From assembly GCA_004356105.1 (NCBI GenBank), contig SMYC01000159.1:1-57904 (forward strand): a stretch of DNA of 57,904 nt, given 5' to 3'. Below the pieces are notes generated by a model that had not been told where the DNA came from, searched no databases, and worked only from the letters and a program-made list of their open reading frames with translations. Position numbers and translations under genes: made by a program. Each line of letters opens with the position of its first letter. Position 1 is the stretch's first letter. Shown here in pieces: positions 18,618 through 27,821 of the stretch. This DNA comes from Acidobacteriota bacterium (GTDB taxonomy: Bacteria; Acidobacteriota; Vicinamibacteria; Marinacidobacterales; SMYC01).

Positions 18618-21377
18618 CTAGAATTCGAAGCGAAGGGCGAACATGGCCGAGCGTGGGAAGATCGTTTCCGTCTGTTGCAAGAAATCGTCCCCCGCCGAGG
18701 AGCTATTGTTCCGCAATTCGATGGCGGCGGTCGAATTGAACAAGTTGAAGATATCGAACGAGACACGCAGGCGCCTGTTTTCGCCGAACACAATGTCTTT
18801 GTCGAACCGGAGCGAAAGAATGTTCGTCGCGTCGAGCTCGTAGGTACCCCGAGGCGAGGCCAGGACTTGCCTTATGCCCTGATCGAGAGGCACGTTGATC
18901 ACCCGGCCGAAGGGCTGGCCGCTCTGCAACGTGTATCGGGCACCTAACACAACGTCGTACGGAAAGTTGATCGCGGAGGTGACATTGAACGAATGAGTGG
19001 CGTCCGAAGGCATTCTCCCGTAGGCGTTCGTCAAGTCGTTCGGGTCCGCTCCGAAGCCGCCCGCGCCCTGGCCCCGGAAACTCTGGGAGCTGACACCGAT
19101 ACCGCCGCCCGCGTAGGAGAATCCTCGTTGCCATTGATAGGCGCCGTTCAAAGTCCAGTTTCTGGAGAAACGTTTATTGGCCTGGATAACGACGGACTTG
19201 TAACTCTGGTCGAAGTCGTCCCGGTTCGTACTCATATAGAGACTCTCCGACGAATCAGACACACGATTGAAAACGGTCAGAGTCTGGGTCACGCCCTCAA
19301 ACAGGTCTTCGAAGGGCATCTCTTCGTACACGCCCGTCACGTCTCTCGCACGGATGAAGTTCGCCTCCTCCTTGATGATGAACGAGACGTCGAGCCGCAG
19401 ATCGGGGATGAGCTCGCGCTCGAGGCCAATGTAGAACTGATCCGTATACTGATTCTTGAGATTCGGATCCGTGGCCAGGTTGAAATTCGGGTCCCACGTC
19501 CAGAACGGGATGTCGTAAGTACCCGTCTCTCCGTTCCACGCACGGGCGTCTATACCCGCATTGCTCGTCGCTTGCTGTTTGAACCAGTCGGTAGAAATCT
19601 TGCCGTAGTAACGCCCATAGGAGGCCTTGGCCACCGTTTTGCCGACACTATCGAGGCCCACGGTGATACCGACACGAGGCGAGACGTTGTGGAAAGTGAT
19701 GAGAGAACTACTTGTGCCCGCGAAGTCCTCACCACCGATCGTGACGTCCGGAATGCCCGCAGACATGTGCTCGTAGCGGACACCCAGGTTCAGCGTCACG
19801 CGGTCATTGACGGTCCAGTTGTCGTTGACGAAGAACGAGTTGGTGTCGACGTTGCCGAGATAGGCGGCTGGCGCGCGGTACATCGCGTAGTAATTGTTGC
19901 CGACGTAGTCGTAGTAGTTGTAGTCGCCGGTGTAGTCGTAGTAGAAGACCCCGGAGTTGTACTCCATGGTCGTTTTATCCAGGGAACGCAGAAACTGGGC
20001 ACCGAATTTGAAATCGTGCGAGCCCACGAAGTCGTCCGCATAGTGGGTCAACGCAGCCGCGACCTGCGTTTTGTTCTGATGGGATTTCCACAGACCGCGG
20101 TAGTTGGCCGAGCTCAAGCCCGTGCCCCAATCGAAACGTCCAGGCGTCTCGAGGTCGTGGAACATCGGTCCCCAGTCGTCACGGATATAGATGCCGCCTC
20201 CCGAAACTTCGAGCAAGGTGGAGTCGTTGAACACGTGGGTATAGCGAAGAGCGATGACCGGATTGATCCCAATCTCTCTTGGGCGCGTTCCGATGGGCTG
20301 GGTCCGCGACGGGGACGTAGGCCAGTCGAATTGGTTATCGTCGAAGGTGAAAGCGAGCCTGTCTTTGTCAGACAGCTGCGCGTTGACCTTGAAGAAATAT
20401 TTGTTCGCGCTCCGGGCGACGACGTCGTCGGTCAACTCCACGCCGACCGGCACGTCGCGTTCGTCGGAACGCTGAAACTGACCGATCGCCCATAGTTTGT
20501 CCTTGATAATCGGCCCCCCGAGCATGAAGTTGAAATTACGGCGGTAGTCCACGGCCGCCGGGAACTCCTCGTCCGGTGTGTTATTGCCTTGCATCCAATC
20601 GCTCACTAAATACGTGCTCACGCTACCCCGCAGCTCGTTGCTCCCCGACTTGGTGACGATGTTGATCATGGCGCCCTGAAAGCCCGAGTACTCCGCCGAC
20701 ACCCCGATGCCGAGGACCTGGAGCTCTTCGATGATGTCGTAGTTGGGATAGTCCCAAGCACCCCCCTCGTCGACCGACGAGATGTCGACGCCGTCCATTT
20801 GAAACGCATTCTGTTCGACGTTGGAACCGTAGACGCTGAAGGTCGAGAGATTGCTCTCGTGATCAGCCTTGACGCCCGGGACCGACGTGAGAATGTCGAA
20901 ATAGGAGTTCCGTGTCGTGGGTATGTTCTCCACGAGCTCTCGCTGAAAGTTGGTGCCGTACTGCGCCCGCACGGTGTCGATGACGGGAGCTTCCGCCGTG
21001 ACGGTCACCGTTTCCGCGGTGCCGGCGAGTCCGAGGGTCATATCCAGTTGAGCGTTCCGGCCGAGCTCGACCCGGACGTTCTCCCGCTTGACCGTGCCGA
21101 ACCCCGAGAGCTCGAAGGTCAAGGTATAGATACCCACCGGGAATCCCTCGAACCGATAGAGTCCTTGGCTGTTCGTAACATCGACGGCCGGGGTGCCGAC
21201 ACGCGCGGGGCTCTCTGCCGAGACCGCGACGCCCACTAGCACCGCGCCCGTGTCGTCTCTGACGATGCCGCGGATTCCGCCGGATGTCTGTTGTGCAGCA
21301 GCGACACCGGCCAAAGCCAGTATCACTATCAGCATCAGCATCAGCGCCACACAAAGGGAGAAGCGAGTTTGCGACAT
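18618..21377 (-). CDS. TonB-dependent receptor with carboxypeptidase-regulatory N-domain (Oar-like)
   Basis: A 919-aa outer-membrane receptor. It has a signal peptide ending near VAAAQQ, then a CarboxypepD_reg-like fold (GGIRGIVRDDTGAVLVGVAV, RFEGFPVGIYTLTFELSGF), a plug region with VETVTVTAEAPVI-type sequence (DMTLGLAGTAETVTVTAEAP), and a long beta-barrel ending in the aromatic C-terminus ALRFEF. The start at 21377 is fixed by AGGAGG at 21383-21388, 5 nt upstream; a longer frame to 21497 lacks a signal. These receptors import or secrete large ligands with TonB energy; the ligand cannot be read. It is convergent with the SpdH-like gene, with 187 bp of empty sequence between them. Confidence 0.93.
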   Translation of the reverse strand: MSQTRFSLCVALMLMLIVILALAGVAAAQQTSGGIRGIVRDDTGAVLVGVAVSAESPARVGTPAVDVTNSQGLYRFEGFPVGIYTLTFELSGFGTVKRENVRVELGRNAQLDMTLGLAGTAETVTVTAEAPVIDTVRAQYGTNFQRELVENIPTTRNSYFDILTSVPGVKADHESNLSTFSVYGSNVEQNAFQMDGVDISSVDEGGAWDYPNYDIIEELQVLGIGVSAEYSGFQGAMINIVTKSGSNELRGSVSTYLVSDWMQGNNTPDEEFPAAVDYRRNFNFMLGGPIIKDKLWAIGQFQRSDERDVPVGVELTDDVVARSANKYFFKVNAQLSDKDRLAFTFDDNQFDWPTSPSRTQPIGTRPREIGINPVIALRYTHVFNDSTLLEVSGGGIYIRDDWGPMFHDLETPGRFDWGTGLSSANYRGLWKSHQNKTQVAAALTHYADDFVGSHDFKFGAQFLRSLDKTTMEYNSGVFYYDYTGDYNYYDYVGNNYYAMYRAPAAYLGNVDTNSFFVNDNWTVNDRVTLNLGVRYEHMSAGIPDVTIGGEDFAGTSSSLITFHNVSPRVGITVGLDSVGKTVAKASYGRYYGKISTDWFKQQATSNAGIDARAWNGETGTYDIPFWTWDPNFNLATDPNLKNQYTDQFYIGLERELIPDLRLDVSFIIKEEANFIRARDVTGVYEEMPFEDLFEGVTQTLTVFNRVSDSSESLYMSTNRDDFDQSYKSVVIQANKRFSRNWTLNGAYQWQRGFSYAGGGIGVSSQSFRGQGAGGFGADPNDLTNAYGRMPSDATHSFNVTSAINFPYDVVLGARYTLQSGQPFGRVINVPLDQGIRQVLASPRGTYELDATNILSLRFDKDIVFGENRRLRVSFDIFNLFNSTAAIELRNNSSSAGDDFLQQTETIFPRSAMFALRFEF

Positions 21378-21740
21378 GCGAGCCTCCTCATAGAGTTTCT
21401 GTGAATTTTGGGTTTCGTCGGGGCAGAGGGTTTGACGACGTTTTCGCAATCCCGCCACAGGACCGCCTCTCGAAACGTCGCGCACGAGTCTTTTCATGAT
21501 GCGTTGCCTTGTCTAAACGCACTGAAGTTTACCCTCTCTCCCCAAGTGTATAGCAATTCCGCGGAAGCGTCTCAGGGATGTTGGCACAGAGGGCGGCAAC
21601 ATATTGAGCCCTAACGCAGGAGGGAAAAGGACTAAGGGACATTCAGGCGCGAAATTGGACTCCTTCGACGTACACGGGACTTCAAGTGTCCAAAGTATTG
21701 GAATCAACGCTGCCTCGAGAGCACGCACTACGCGTTCCAG

Positions 21741-22031
21741 CGGACATCTGAAAGCCGGGAGCGTAGTCGCGCGTCGCTACCTGGGCTCGAACTGCGTCGA
21801 CGATCTTCGATCTCGCGTGTCCCGCGTTGCTGGACAGACGCACCATAGCCCTGAAGTCGCGTCCAGGATCCGGGGCCCGTCATGGGTCGTGTAGTACATA
21901 CCCTCAGCCGCCACCAGCATGCGCGGGTGCGCTTTGAATCGCCGGTTCGCCGTGAACGGCATCCAGTAGGCTTCCAGATCGAGGTCGATCTGTTGCTGCT
22001 GTGCTAAGCCGCTCGTCTCGGTTGGCGTCAC
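21741..22031 (-). pseudogene. Class III omega-aminotransferase N-terminal remnant
   Basis: The frame from 22031 encodes DLEAYWMPFTANRRFKAHPR, then MLVAAEGMYYTTHDGPRILD and GLWCV. This is the N-terminus of omega-amino-acid:pyruvate (beta-alanine/polyamine-type) aminotransferases. After GLWCV about 8 extra bases (near 21850) shift the frame; the expected NAGHARSKIVDAVRAQ and DYAPGFQM follow in another frame and similarity ends at about 21741. The PLP-binding half is absent. This is clear gene decay. Such aminotransferases usually sit next to PuuR-like regulators, and one is present at 24.0 kb. Positions 21378-21740 and 22032-22108 show no gene. Confidence 0.8.
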
Positions 22032-22235
22032 GCTGCGCCTACTCAGTTCACGCTTACCTTAACATGCTCAATATACTGAGCGCATAAAAGAATAGGGTTT
22101 TCCAAGCTGTTGTATATGAACGGTTTGCATTATCGCGATGACTCCACGAGTCTCCGTGTGCTCAATTTTAGGTGTGACGGTCGTTCCCGGTCTTGCAGGG
22201 CCCGGACGTTGGCTCTACGATGGAGGGAAAGATTC

Positions 22236-22256
22236 GAGCACTAGTGCTCGAGCACT
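22236..22256. promoter_or_regulatory. Overlapping perfect palindromes, putative operator
   Basis: GAGCACTAGTGCTC (22236-22249) and AGTGCTCGAGCACT (22243-22256) are both perfect 14-bp palindromes that share half-sites, giving alternating GAGCACT/AGTGCTC arms. They end 4 bp before the -35 box of the conserved promoter and are missing from copy A. Position and symmetry suggest a binding site for a dimeric regulator; the nearby PuuR-like protein is one candidate. This is inference from layout only. Confidence 0.5.
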
Positions 22257-22260
22257 AGCG

Positions 22261-22289
22261 TTGGTTCCGTCACGCGCTTCGACTACAAT
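22261..22289 (+). promoter_or_regulatory. Sigma-70-type promoter of the CRTAC1 gene (repeat B)
   Basis: TTGGTT (22261-22266) and TACAAT (22284-22289) have 17-bp spacing, the same as in copy A. The predicted start point near 22296 leaves a short leader of about 30 nt before the ATG at 22326. Confidence 0.6.
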
Positions 22290-22325
22290 CGGCGCTCTGG
22301 TCGAGCCTGGGGATAGGTACATCCG

Positions 22326-24008
22326 ATGATCCGATGCGGCATTCGAGCGACGACACTCGTGCTCTTTTGCGTGTCCGCCACTTCGGCCCTCGAAGACATC
22401 CGATTTGTGGACACGACGGTACTGGCTGGGCTCGACCTCGTCACGGAGTTCGGCAGCCTCGATAAGAAATACATCATCGAGTACACGGGCACGGGTGCGG
22501 GCTTCTCCGATTACGACGGCGACGGCGATCTCGACATCTATCTCGTAAACGGCCAGCCACTCGAGCGCGCGGAAGGGGACCAGCCAGCGCGGAATCGACT
22601 CTACCGGAACGACGGTCGCGCACGCTTTACCGACGTCACGGCTCTCGCCGGCGTCGGGGATACGGGGTGGGGTGCGGGGTGTGTCTTTGGCGACATCGAC
22701 AACGACGGCGATCCCGATCTCTTCGTCACGAATTACGGCCCGAATGTTCTCTTCTTGAATAATGGCGACGGTACCTTCACCGACATTTCGGCCGAGGCCG
22801 GCCTTGACGATGCCCGTTGGGGAGAGAGCGCGGGTTTCGGCGATCTTGACGGCGACGGCTTCCTCGATCTCTACGTGACGAACCACGCCGTCTTTCAAAA
22901 AGAGGCGCCGCCCACCTTTCCCTGCTTTTGGAAAGGCATCCAAATCCCGTGCGGCCCTCTCGCGCATGTACCGGAGGGAGACATCCTCTATCGCAACCGT
23001 GGCGACGTCACGTTCGAAGACCGCTCCTCTGCGACCGGCGTCGCCGAGCGGCGCGGCTACGGCTTCGGCGTCGTCATGGATTACTTGAACGATGACGACC
23101 GGCTCGACATTTATGTCGCCAACGATCTGACGGGAAATTTCGTTCTCATGAACCGAGGGCATTTCGCCTTCGACGACGAGAGCGCTCTCTCGGGCGCCGC
23201 CTATGTCGAGGGCGGCCGCGAGCAAGCCGGGATGGGCGTCGATTCGGGGGACTTCGACGGCGACGGGCGCGCCGACATCTACGTGACCAATTTCTCCGAT
23301 GACTACAACACGCTCTACCACAACGACGGCGACGGGCTCTTCCGTGACGTAACGTTCGAAGTACGGCTCGGTCCCGCGACCTTCCGAAATTTGGGCTGGG
23401 GAACGTTCTTCTTCGACTTCGACAATGACGGCGATCAGGATCTCTTCGTGGCGAACGGACATATCTATCCTCAAGCCGATCGCATAGACAGCGGCACCTC
23501 CTATTCCCAGTCCAACCAGCTATTCGAGAATGTCGACGGCAAGACGTTCGAGGATGTTTCGCGTGCGGTAGGCCTCGGCGAGAAACGCCTGGGGCGGGGG
23601 GCCGCCTACGGGGACGTCGACGATGACGGCGACCTCGACATCCTTGTCGCGAATCTGCACACGAAGGCCTCTCTCCTCCGAAACGACGGAGGCGATGCTG
23701 GGCATTGGGTGAAGCTTCAGCTCGTCGGGGTGCGGTCGAACCGGGATGGCATCGGCGTCCGTGTCGAGCTCGAGGCGGGGAAAAGACTCCAGCACCGAAC
23801 GCTCAAGGCCAGCGGGAGCTACCTCGCGAGCCACGATCGGCGCCTCCATTTCGGGCTCGGGAATGAGCGAGTCGTGCGGGAAGTGAAGGTGCGGTGGCCG
23901 TCAGGGGTAATCGATCGGCTTGCCGAGCTTCCGGCCGGTCATCTTTATGTCGTGGTCGAGGGGCGGGGCGTATCGGGCGCGTCGCGGGTCGGGAGCGAGT
24001 TGGATTAG
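22326..24008 (+). CDS. CRTAC1-family secreted FG-GAP/ASPIC-UnbV protein
   Basis: A 560-aa exported protein with a signal peptide (MIRCGIRATTLVLFCVSATSA). It carries serial FG-GAP/VCBS-like blades, each with a calcium-binding DxDxDGDxD loop (DYDGDGDLDIYL, DIDNDGDPDLFV, DLDGDGFLDLYV, DFDGDGRADIYV, DFDNDGDQDLFV, DVDDDGDLDILV). It ends in the ASPIC/UnbV module (RWPSGVIDRL). The blades should form a Ca-stabilised beta-propeller. Biochemical function is unknown for most bacterial members. It sits immediately downstream of promoter repeat B and 39 bp before the PuuR-like regulator. Confidence 0.93.
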   Translation: MIRCGIRATTLVLFCVSATSALEDIRFVDTTVLAGLDLVTEFGSLDKKYIIEYTGTGAGFSDYDGDGDLDIYLVNGQPLERAEGDQPARNRLYRNDGRARFTDVTALAGVGDTGWGAGCVFGDIDNDGDPDLFVTNYGPNVLFLNNGDGTFTDISAEAGLDDARWGESAGFGDLDGDGFLDLYVTNHAVFQKEAPPTFPCFWKGIQIPCGPLAHVPEGDILYRNRGDVTFEDRSSATGVAERRGYGFGVVMDYLNDDDRLDIYVANDLTGNFVLMNRGHFAFDDESALSGAAYVEGGREQAGMGVDSGDFDGDGRADIYVTNFSDDYNTLYHNDGDGLFRDVTFEVRLGPATFRNLGWGTFFFDFDNDGDQDLFVANGHIYPQADRIDSGTSYSQSNQLFENVDGKTFEDVSRAVGLGEKRLGRGAAYGDVDDDGDLDILVANLHTKASLLRNDGGDAGHWVKLQLVGVRSNRDGIGVRVELEAGKRLQHRTLKASGSYLASHDRRLHFGLGNERVVREVKVRWPSGVIDRLAELPAGHLYVVVEGRGVSGASRVGSELD

Positions 24009-24047
24009 AATAGCGACTTCGAAAAGGAAGGGATTTCGAGTCACCGC

Positions 24048-24650
24048 ATGACGACGAATATGGAGTTAGACAAGGTCGAGGAGCAGCAGCCCACAGAGCT
24101 CGAGTTCAATGTCGGCGGGCGTCTACGCCGAATTCGGGAGACGTACGGCATGTCCCAGCGAGCCTTGGCCAAGCGGACGGGGGTGGCCAACGGGCTCATC
24201 TCCATGATCGAGCTCGGCCGGACGAGCCCGTCGGTGGCGACATTGAAGAAGATCCTGGACGGGGTCCCGCTGACGCTCGCGGAGTTTTTCTCGACGGATC
24301 CGGCCCCCCACGACGAACAGATCGTGTATCGAGCCGACGAGCTCTCCGAGATAGGGAACGACGCCATCTCCTACCGTCAAGTCGGGAGCAATTTGCACGA
24401 TCGTACGTTACAGATGCTTCACGAAAAGTTGCAGCCGGGCGCCGATACCGGTGTCGATCTTTACCGTCACGATGCCGAAGAAGGAGGGGTCGTCATCCAC
24501 GGGCAACTCGAGCTCACCGTCGATGGGCAAAGCTTCGTCCTCGGCCCCGGCGACGCGTACTATTTCAACAGCCGAATCCCGCATCGCTTCCGCAACATCG
24601 GAGACGATGTCTGCGAAATCGTGAGTGCCTGCACACCACCGAGCTTCTGA
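24048..24650 (+). CDS. XRE-cupin transcriptional regulator (PuuR-like)
   Basis: A 200-aa regulator with an N-terminal XRE helix-turn-helix (RLRRIRETYGMSQRALAKRT with recognition helix NGLISMIELGRTSPS, residues 23-60) and a C-terminal cupin domain (ELTVDGQSFVLGPGDAYYF, then PHRFRN). This architecture is that of PuuR and relatives, which repress polyamine or omega-amino-acid catabolic genes and release on binding the amine. The adjacent aminotransferase remnant and the SpdH-like gene fit that role. The ATG at 24048 is assumed; an ATG at 24060 is also possible, and no strong Shine-Dalgarno distinguishes them. Confidence 0.85.
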   Translation: MTTNMELDKVEEQQPTELEFNVGGRLRRIRETYGMSQRALAKRTGVANGLISMIELGRTSPSVATLKKILDGVPLTLAEFFSTDPAPHDEQIVYRADELSEIGNDAISYRQVGSNLHDRTLQMLHEKLQPGADTGVDLYRHDAEEGGVVIHGQLELTVDGQSFVLGPGDAYYFNSRIPHRFRNIGDDVCEIVSACTPPSF

Positions 24651-24698
24651 GGCTCAATGCATAACCCGAGGGGCCGGCTTGGAAATGACGAACAGCCC

Positions 24699-26549
24699 AT
24701 GACGACTCGACCCCACTATGCGTTGGTGGCTTCCGTCCTTCTGACGCTCGCCATCACCGGTCACGCCGTTTTCGCGAACCAAAAGGACTGGTCGCCGGGA
24801 CCGTCTTCTTGGCACGAGGACTTGTCCCCGGTAACCGCCGCCGACTGGAGCTACGGCCGCGCGGAGCGGCTGCTTGACCGCGCGGGCTTCAGCGGCACAC
24901 CCGAGGAGATCCAGAAGCTTGCAGACATGACACCCGAGCAGGCGGTTCGCTCCCTGGTGGACGACAACAGCATCTCGAACGACCACCTGCAACCATTCGT
25001 GCATTCGGGTTTCTGGGATGAGACGTTGATGCATTTCCCGCCGAGCCGGCCGGCCGCAACCGACCTGGCGCTCGAGCATGGCGAGAGCATGGGCGTCCGG
25101 GTCAAACCGGACCACGTCAACCGCCACATGCAGCCGGTTTCCGATCGCTTCTTCTACTGGCTGCGCGCCACCCAGCTGGAAACTCGCCGCGTTGGCTACT
25201 GGTGGGCCGAGCGGATGCTCGATACCCACCGACCGCTAGAAGAGAAGATGGCGCTGTTCTGGCACGGGCACTTCGCCACTGCCCAGAACAAGGTCCGCGA
25301 CTACCGCAAGATGCTCCGGCAGATCGATATGTTCGAGCGTCACGCAACGGGCAACTTCGGCGACCTGCTGGTCGCGGTCGCGAAGGATCCAGCGATGCTG
25401 TACTACCTGGATGCCGGGTTGAACGTGAAGGGGGCCGCCAACGAGAACTTCGCCCGCGAGGTGATGGAGCTGTTCTCGATGGGCGTGGGCAGCTACACGG
25501 AGCAGGACGTCCGCGAGGCCGCGCGCGCCTTCACCGGTTGGAACTTCGAGAACCTTGACTTCGTCGTCAACACCGCCCAGCACGATGACGGCAGAAAGAC
25601 TGTCCTTGGGCGCACCGGGAACTTCGACGGCGTGGACGTGCTCCGCATCATTCTCGAGCAGCCGGTCACGGCCGAGTACATCGCTACCAAGATTTACCGC
25701 TTCTTCGTGCGCGAGGATCTGTCGCCGGCGTTGACGGCGCGGCTCGGCGCTGTACTGTGGGACAACGACTACGAGCTTCGGCCGCTTCTGACAACCATCT
25801 TCCTGTCCCGCGACTTCTACAGTAAGGCCACCTACGGTGCCCACATCAAAGGGCCCGTCGAGCACGTGATCACGATGCTGAAGCAGCTCGGCGCCGAGGA
25901 CGTGCCCGGCGTGCCGGACTTCAACAGCACCACGATCGCGCTGGGCCAGCACCTGCTGAACCCGCCGTCGGTCGCAGGGTGGGCCCAGGGCCGGTCGTGG
26001 ATAACACCTGCCCTGCTGCAGGAGCGCGGCAACGTCGCCTTCGACTACCTGTTTCCCAACGTCATCGCCTTCCGGGATCCGAATTTCCTCTCCCGCCGCG
26101 GGGACGGGATCGTGGGCGAGCGCCTGCGCCGCGGCCTGGACTTCAGCCAAGCGATTGCCCTCGAGGTCGACGTCGAGGAAGACAAGATGCTGGCGTTCGA
26201 CATGGTAGCCAGAGAGCGGGACGAGCTGTTCAACACGCGCGTCTCGGGCTACTTCGCATGGGCTCAGGCCATGCGCAAGCTGATACCCACGCCGCGTGGC
26301 GCGGCACGGATCAATTTGACACAGATCGTCCTCGACTCCGACTCGAGGACCACCAGCGAGGCGGTGGATGCCTTGCTGGAGCGGTTCCTTCGAGTACCGG
26401 TGTCGGACGAAACACGCGGGGCGCTCGTGGCGCTTCTAGAGGCCGAGCTCGGAACCACGGACCTTGCGCGCGCGCAGACCTACATGGAAGATCCGCTGCG
26501 CATGGTGACCCACCTCATCATGAGCACACCGGAATATCAGATCGATTGA
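24699..26549 (+). CDS. DUF1800 family exported protein
   Basis: A 616-aa protein with a signal peptide (MTTRPHYALVASVLLTLAITGHAVFA) and the DUF1800 pattern: AERLLDRAGFSG near the N-terminus, MALFWHGHFATAQNKV, MLYYLDAGLN, NENFAREVMELFSMG and REAARAFTGW. The family has no established enzyme activity. It is nearly always followed by a DUF1501 protein, as here (stop at 26549, next start at 26563), and the pair is thought to act together in the periplasm. A start at 24657 is possible but would give an unusually long charged n-region, so I prefer 24699. Confidence 0.9.
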   Translation: MTTRPHYALVASVLLTLAITGHAVFANQKDWSPGPSSWHEDLSPVTAADWSYGRAERLLDRAGFSGTPEEIQKLADMTPEQAVRSLVDDNSISNDHLQPFVHSGFWDETLMHFPPSRPAATDLALEHGESMGVRVKPDHVNRHMQPVSDRFFYWLRATQLETRRVGYWWAERMLDTHRPLEEKMALFWHGHFATAQNKVRDYRKMLRQIDMFERHATGNFGDLLVAVAKDPAMLYYLDAGLNVKGAANENFAREVMELFSMGVGSYTEQDVREAARAFTGWNFENLDFVVNTAQHDDGRKTVLGRTGNFDGVDVLRIILEQPVTAEYIATKIYRFFVREDLSPALTARLGAVLWDNDYELRPLLTTIFLSRDFYSKATYGAHIKGPVEHVITMLKQLGAEDVPGVPDFNSTTIALGQHLLNPPSVAGWAQGRSWITPALLQERGNVAFDYLFPNVIAFRDPNFLSRRGDGIVGERLRRGLDFSQAIALEVDVEEDKMLAFDMVARERDELFNTRVSGYFAWAQAMRKLIPTPRGAARINLTQIVLDSDSRTTSEAVDALLERFLRVPVSDETRGALVALLEAELGTTDLARAQTYMEDPLRMVTHLIMSTPEYQID

Positions 26550-26649
26550 GGTGCATGACCCCATGACAATGTCCAACCGAAGCAGGAAGCTGTGCGACAT
26601 GAGTGGCGTCTCCCGTCGCAGGGCGCTCGAGATCGGCGCCCGTGGCATC
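26528..26649 (+). repeat. DUF1800-DUF1501 junction repeat, functional copy
   Basis: The last codons of the DUF1800 gene, the intergenic bases and the first codons of the DUF1501 gene recur in degraded form at 27822-27937. The shared core includes aagctgtgcgacatgagtgg. This copy is the working junction. Confidence 0.8.
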
Positions 26650-27819
26650 GGCCTTGGCCTGCTCGGTGGACTCGGCCCCCTGCCGCCGCTCTTCGGGGCA
26701 ACGTCTCGAGCGCTCGCCCCCACCGAGGGCAAGATCCTCGTGGTGTTCGAATGGTTTGGCGGCTATGACGGCCTGAGCACCTTTGTCCCCTACGGTGACG
26801 ACGCGCTCTATCGGCACCGTCCAACCATCGGCGTCCGCGAGGCTGACGTGATCAAGGTCGATGATCACTTCGGCTTTCAGAAGTCGATGGTGGGCATGCA
26901 CCGCCTTTGGGATGAGGGCAACCTGGCCGTGATCCACGGTGTCGGGTATGACCAGCCGTCCTTCTCCCACTTCGCCTCCAGCTCGTACTGGCACACCGGC
27001 GCCCCCAACAGCGGTGAAGCGTACGGGTGGTATGGCCGTACCGCCGACGCGCTGGACCCAACGGCGTCTCCCAATTACCTGGTCAACATCGCCGGAGCGC
27101 AGTCGCTGGCCGTCAAGGCGCGCGACCACGTTCCCGTCGTCTTCGACGATCCGGACGCGTTTCGTCGAGACATGTTTCACCCCGAGCGCACGGCCATCGA
27201 GAAGCTGGACAGGGGGCAGGTGGCCCAGAGCAATGTCCACAAGTTCCTGCTGGAGGTCAGCCAGAGCGCCCGCGACGCATCGGCCCTCGTCCGCCAGGCG
27301 TGGGAGACTTACAACGAAACGCGCAACACCGACCTGCGGCTTATGGACCTCGACAAAGTCGTCGCCTTGATCGAGAACAACTTCCCGGCCCGGCTCTACT
27401 ACGTGCGTCTCCGAAACAGCTTGTTCGACACGCACGTCAACCAGGAGAGCCCGCACAATCGGCAGGTGCAGTATTGTTCCGACGCGGTCTGGGGGTTCTT
27501 CGAGGAGATGAAGCGCCTCGGCAAACAGGAAGAGGTGGCCATTCTCGTTCACAGCGAGTTCGGTCGACGCGTGCCGGAGAACACGGGACTCGGCACGGAC
27601 CATGGCACGGCCAACGTGTCCTTCGTGCTCGGCGGCGGGGTCACCGGCGGTCAGTACGGCACGCCGCCCAGCCTGACCGAGCTCGTGCTTGGGGACAACC
27701 TTCAGTACACCACCGACTTCCGGCGCGTCTACGCCACCCTCATCGAGGAGTTCCTGGGCTACTCGAGCTCGGAGACCGTGCTCGGGCGCAAGTTTCAGAC
27801 GCTCGGCATGTTCACGTAA
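26563..27819 (+). CDS. DUF1501 family Tat-exported protein
   Basis: A 418-aa protein with a Tat signal (VSRRRALEIGARGIGLGLLG) followed by the DUF1501 core: KILVVFEWFGGYDGLSTFVP, HPERTA, HSEFGRRVPENTGLGTDHG and VLGGGVTGGQYG. The DUF1501 fold belongs to the alkaline-phosphatase superfamily; the HSEFGR and TDHG segments supply probable metal ligands. It is cotranscribed with the DUF1800 gene. In-frame starts exist at 26551 (GTG), 26563, 26569 and 26599; I chose 26563 as the first ATG after the upstream stop. The function is unknown. Confidence 0.9.
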   Translation: MTMSNRSRKLCDMSGVSRRRALEIGARGIGLGLLGGLGPLPPLFGATSRALAPTEGKILVVFEWFGGYDGLSTFVPYGDDALYRHRPTIGVREADVIKVDDHFGFQKSMVGMHRLWDEGNLAVIHGVGYDQPSFSHFASSSYWHTGAPNSGEAYGWYGRTADALDPTASPNYLVNIAGAQSLAVKARDHVPVVFDDPDAFRRDMFHPERTAIEKLDRGQVAQSNVHKFLLEVSQSARDASALVRQAWETYNETRNTDLRLMDLDKVVALIENNFPARLYYVRLRNSLFDTHVNQESPHNRQVQYCSDAVWGFFEEMKRLGKQEEVAILVHSEFGRRVPENTGLGTDHGTANVSFVLGGGVTGGQYGTPPSLTELVLGDNLQYTTDFRRVYATLIEEFLGYSSSETVLGRKFQTLGMFT

Positions 27820-27821
27820 CA

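Larger units (their letters stand above)
22109..22322 (+). repeat. Diverged promoter-block repeat, copy B (with palindromic insert)
   Basis: Second copy of the block at 16152-16332. It matches through GTGCTCAATTTT, GTGTGACGG and the promoter core, and ends at ggataggtacat just before the CRTAC1 start. Compared with copy A it has roughly 25-30 extra bases directly upstream of the -35 box, made of overlapping palindromes. Confidence 0.85.

Noticed and set aside
18993-20495. 500-codon plus-strand frame opposite the TonB receptor
   Set aside because: Low-complexity Val/Arg/Asp content and complete overlap with a well-supported barrel gene.
21513-21728. 71-codon minus-strand frame upstream of the TonB receptor
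   Set aside because: No domain, signal peptide or ribosome site; the region contains decayed aminotransferase sequence next to it.
22215-23474. 419-codon minus-strand frame opposite the CRTAC1 gene
   Set aside because: The regular DxDxDG codons of the propeller leave the reverse frame open; no independent support.
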